5,544 nt of DNA, taken from a bacterium. Lineage in GTDB: Bacteria > Pseudomonadota > Alphaproteobacteria > Rhizobiales > Xanthobacteraceae. The DNA lies in contig JAQSDT010000205.1 in NCBI GenBank assembly GCA_029946075.1, positions 1 through 5,544 on the forward strand. The letters are read 5' to 3'. The number at the start of each line of letters is the position of its first letter. Position 1 is the first letter of the stretch. The position numbers were made by a program, and so were the translations under genes. The notes under the pieces were generated by a model. It was not told where the DNA came from. It did not search any database and saw nothing but the letters and a program-made list of their open reading frames with translations. Shown here one piece after another: positions 5,101 to 5,544 of the stretch.

Positions 5101-5544
5101 ATGACCGCAATTCTCGAAATGCGCGGCGTGAGCAAGAGCTTCGCCGGGGTGCAGGCCCTGCGCGACGTGAACTTCACCGTCGAAGCCGGGCAAATTCATG
5201 CGCTGGTCGGTGAAAACGGCGCCGGCAAATCGACCTTGATGAAGGTGCTGAGCGGCGTCTACCCGCATGGCTCCTACGAAGGCAGCATCATCTTCGACGG
5301 CGAGGAGCGGCGATTCCGCGACGTCAACGATTCCGAGGCGCTCGGCATCATCATCATTCATCAGGAACTGGCGCTGATCCCGCTGATGTCGATCGCGGAG
5401 AACATCTTTCTGTCCCATCCGCCGTCGCGGCTCGGCGTGATCGACCGGGACACCGTGCATCGGCGGACCCGCGAATTGCTTGCACAGGTGGGGCTGGCCG
5501 AAATGCCCGATACGCTGGTCACCGACCTCGGCGTCGGCAAGCAG
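5101..5544 (+). CDS. gguA: Sugar ABC transporter ATP-binding protein GguA, N-terminal part, 3' truncated
   Basis: The first 148 residues of the importer ATPase are present; the frame runs off the right edge. The full protein of this family has about 500 residues with two fused ATPase domains. Visible in the first domain are the A-loop region (SKSFAGVQALRDV, 11-23), Walker A GENGAGKST at 37-45, the Q-loop with HQE at 87-89, and the family stretch PLMSIAENIFL (94-104). The fragment stops just before the ABC signature and Walker B, which must lie beyond the window. It hydrolyses ATP at the inner face of the membrane to drive uptake of the sugar delivered by ChvE. ATG at 5101 gives the usual N-terminus; GGAAA at 5086-5090 is a modest ribosome binding site 10 bases away. 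A gguB permease gene is expected next. Confidence 0.94.
   Translation, partial: MTAILEMRGVSKSFAGVQALRDVNFTVEAGQIHALVGENGAGKSTLMKVLSGVYPHGSYEGSIIFDGEERRFRDVNDSEALGIIIIHQELALIPLMSIAENIFLSHPPSRLGVIDRDTVHRRTRELLAQVGLAEMPDTLVTDLGVGKQ

Noticed and set aside
5038..5460. Open frame of 140 codons on the - strand over gguA
   Set aside because: It is antisense to the Walker A and Q-loop coding region of gguA, and its translation has no recognisable features.

Overview
The window looks like chromosomal DNA of an alphaproteobacterium, most likely of the Bradyrhizobium/Rhodopseudomonas (Nitrobacteraceae) type. It is strongly GC-rich, with G or C at most third codon positions. It carries a ChvE-type periplasmic sugar-binding protein, which is characteristic of the rhizobial/Agrobacterium group. 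It also carries a membrane-bound respiratory formate dehydrogenase gamma subunit. The organism is inferred from protein recognition and composition; no database search was run.

Left half (2-2138, all + strand). The window opens inside the 3' end of the formate dehydrogenase cytochrome b (gamma) subunit gene. Three tightly packed genes follow: a 51-residue one-helix membrane or secreted peptide (255-410), a DUF971 (GBBH-like N-terminal domain) protein (418-804), and an exported fusion of a seven-repeat WD40 propeller with a C-terminal c-type cytochrome (810-2138). Gaps of 34, 7 and 5 bases suggest one transcription unit trailing the formate dehydrogenase operon. The redox theme is consistent: formate oxidation at the membrane, a domain found elsewhere in Fe-S carrier proteins, and a periplasmic haem protein. 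The roles of the last three genes are not established.

Right half (2145-5544). garD (galactarate dehydratase, - strand) converges on the WD40-cytochrome gene with only 6 bases between the stop codons. It is divergent from chvE (+ strand), which encodes a periplasmic sugar/uronate-binding protein. chvE is followed by gguA, the ATPase of the same ABC importer, cut by the right edge. The 277-base garD-chvE intergenic region holds several inverted repeats. One has perfect 8-base arms around a TATGAT hexamer and resembles a repressor operator lying on a promoter. A GC-rich hairpin and a short palindrome separate chvE from gguA. Together this half reads as a sugar/sugar-acid uptake and catabolism locus, in which import by ChvE-GguAB and dehydration of galactarate by GarD may share control.

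No gene-free stretch exceeds 300 bases. I see no RNA genes, insertion sequences, CRISPR arrays or phage genes. The parts least explained by known families are the WD40-cytochrome c fusion with its small upstream partners, and the operator-like structures between garD and chvE.
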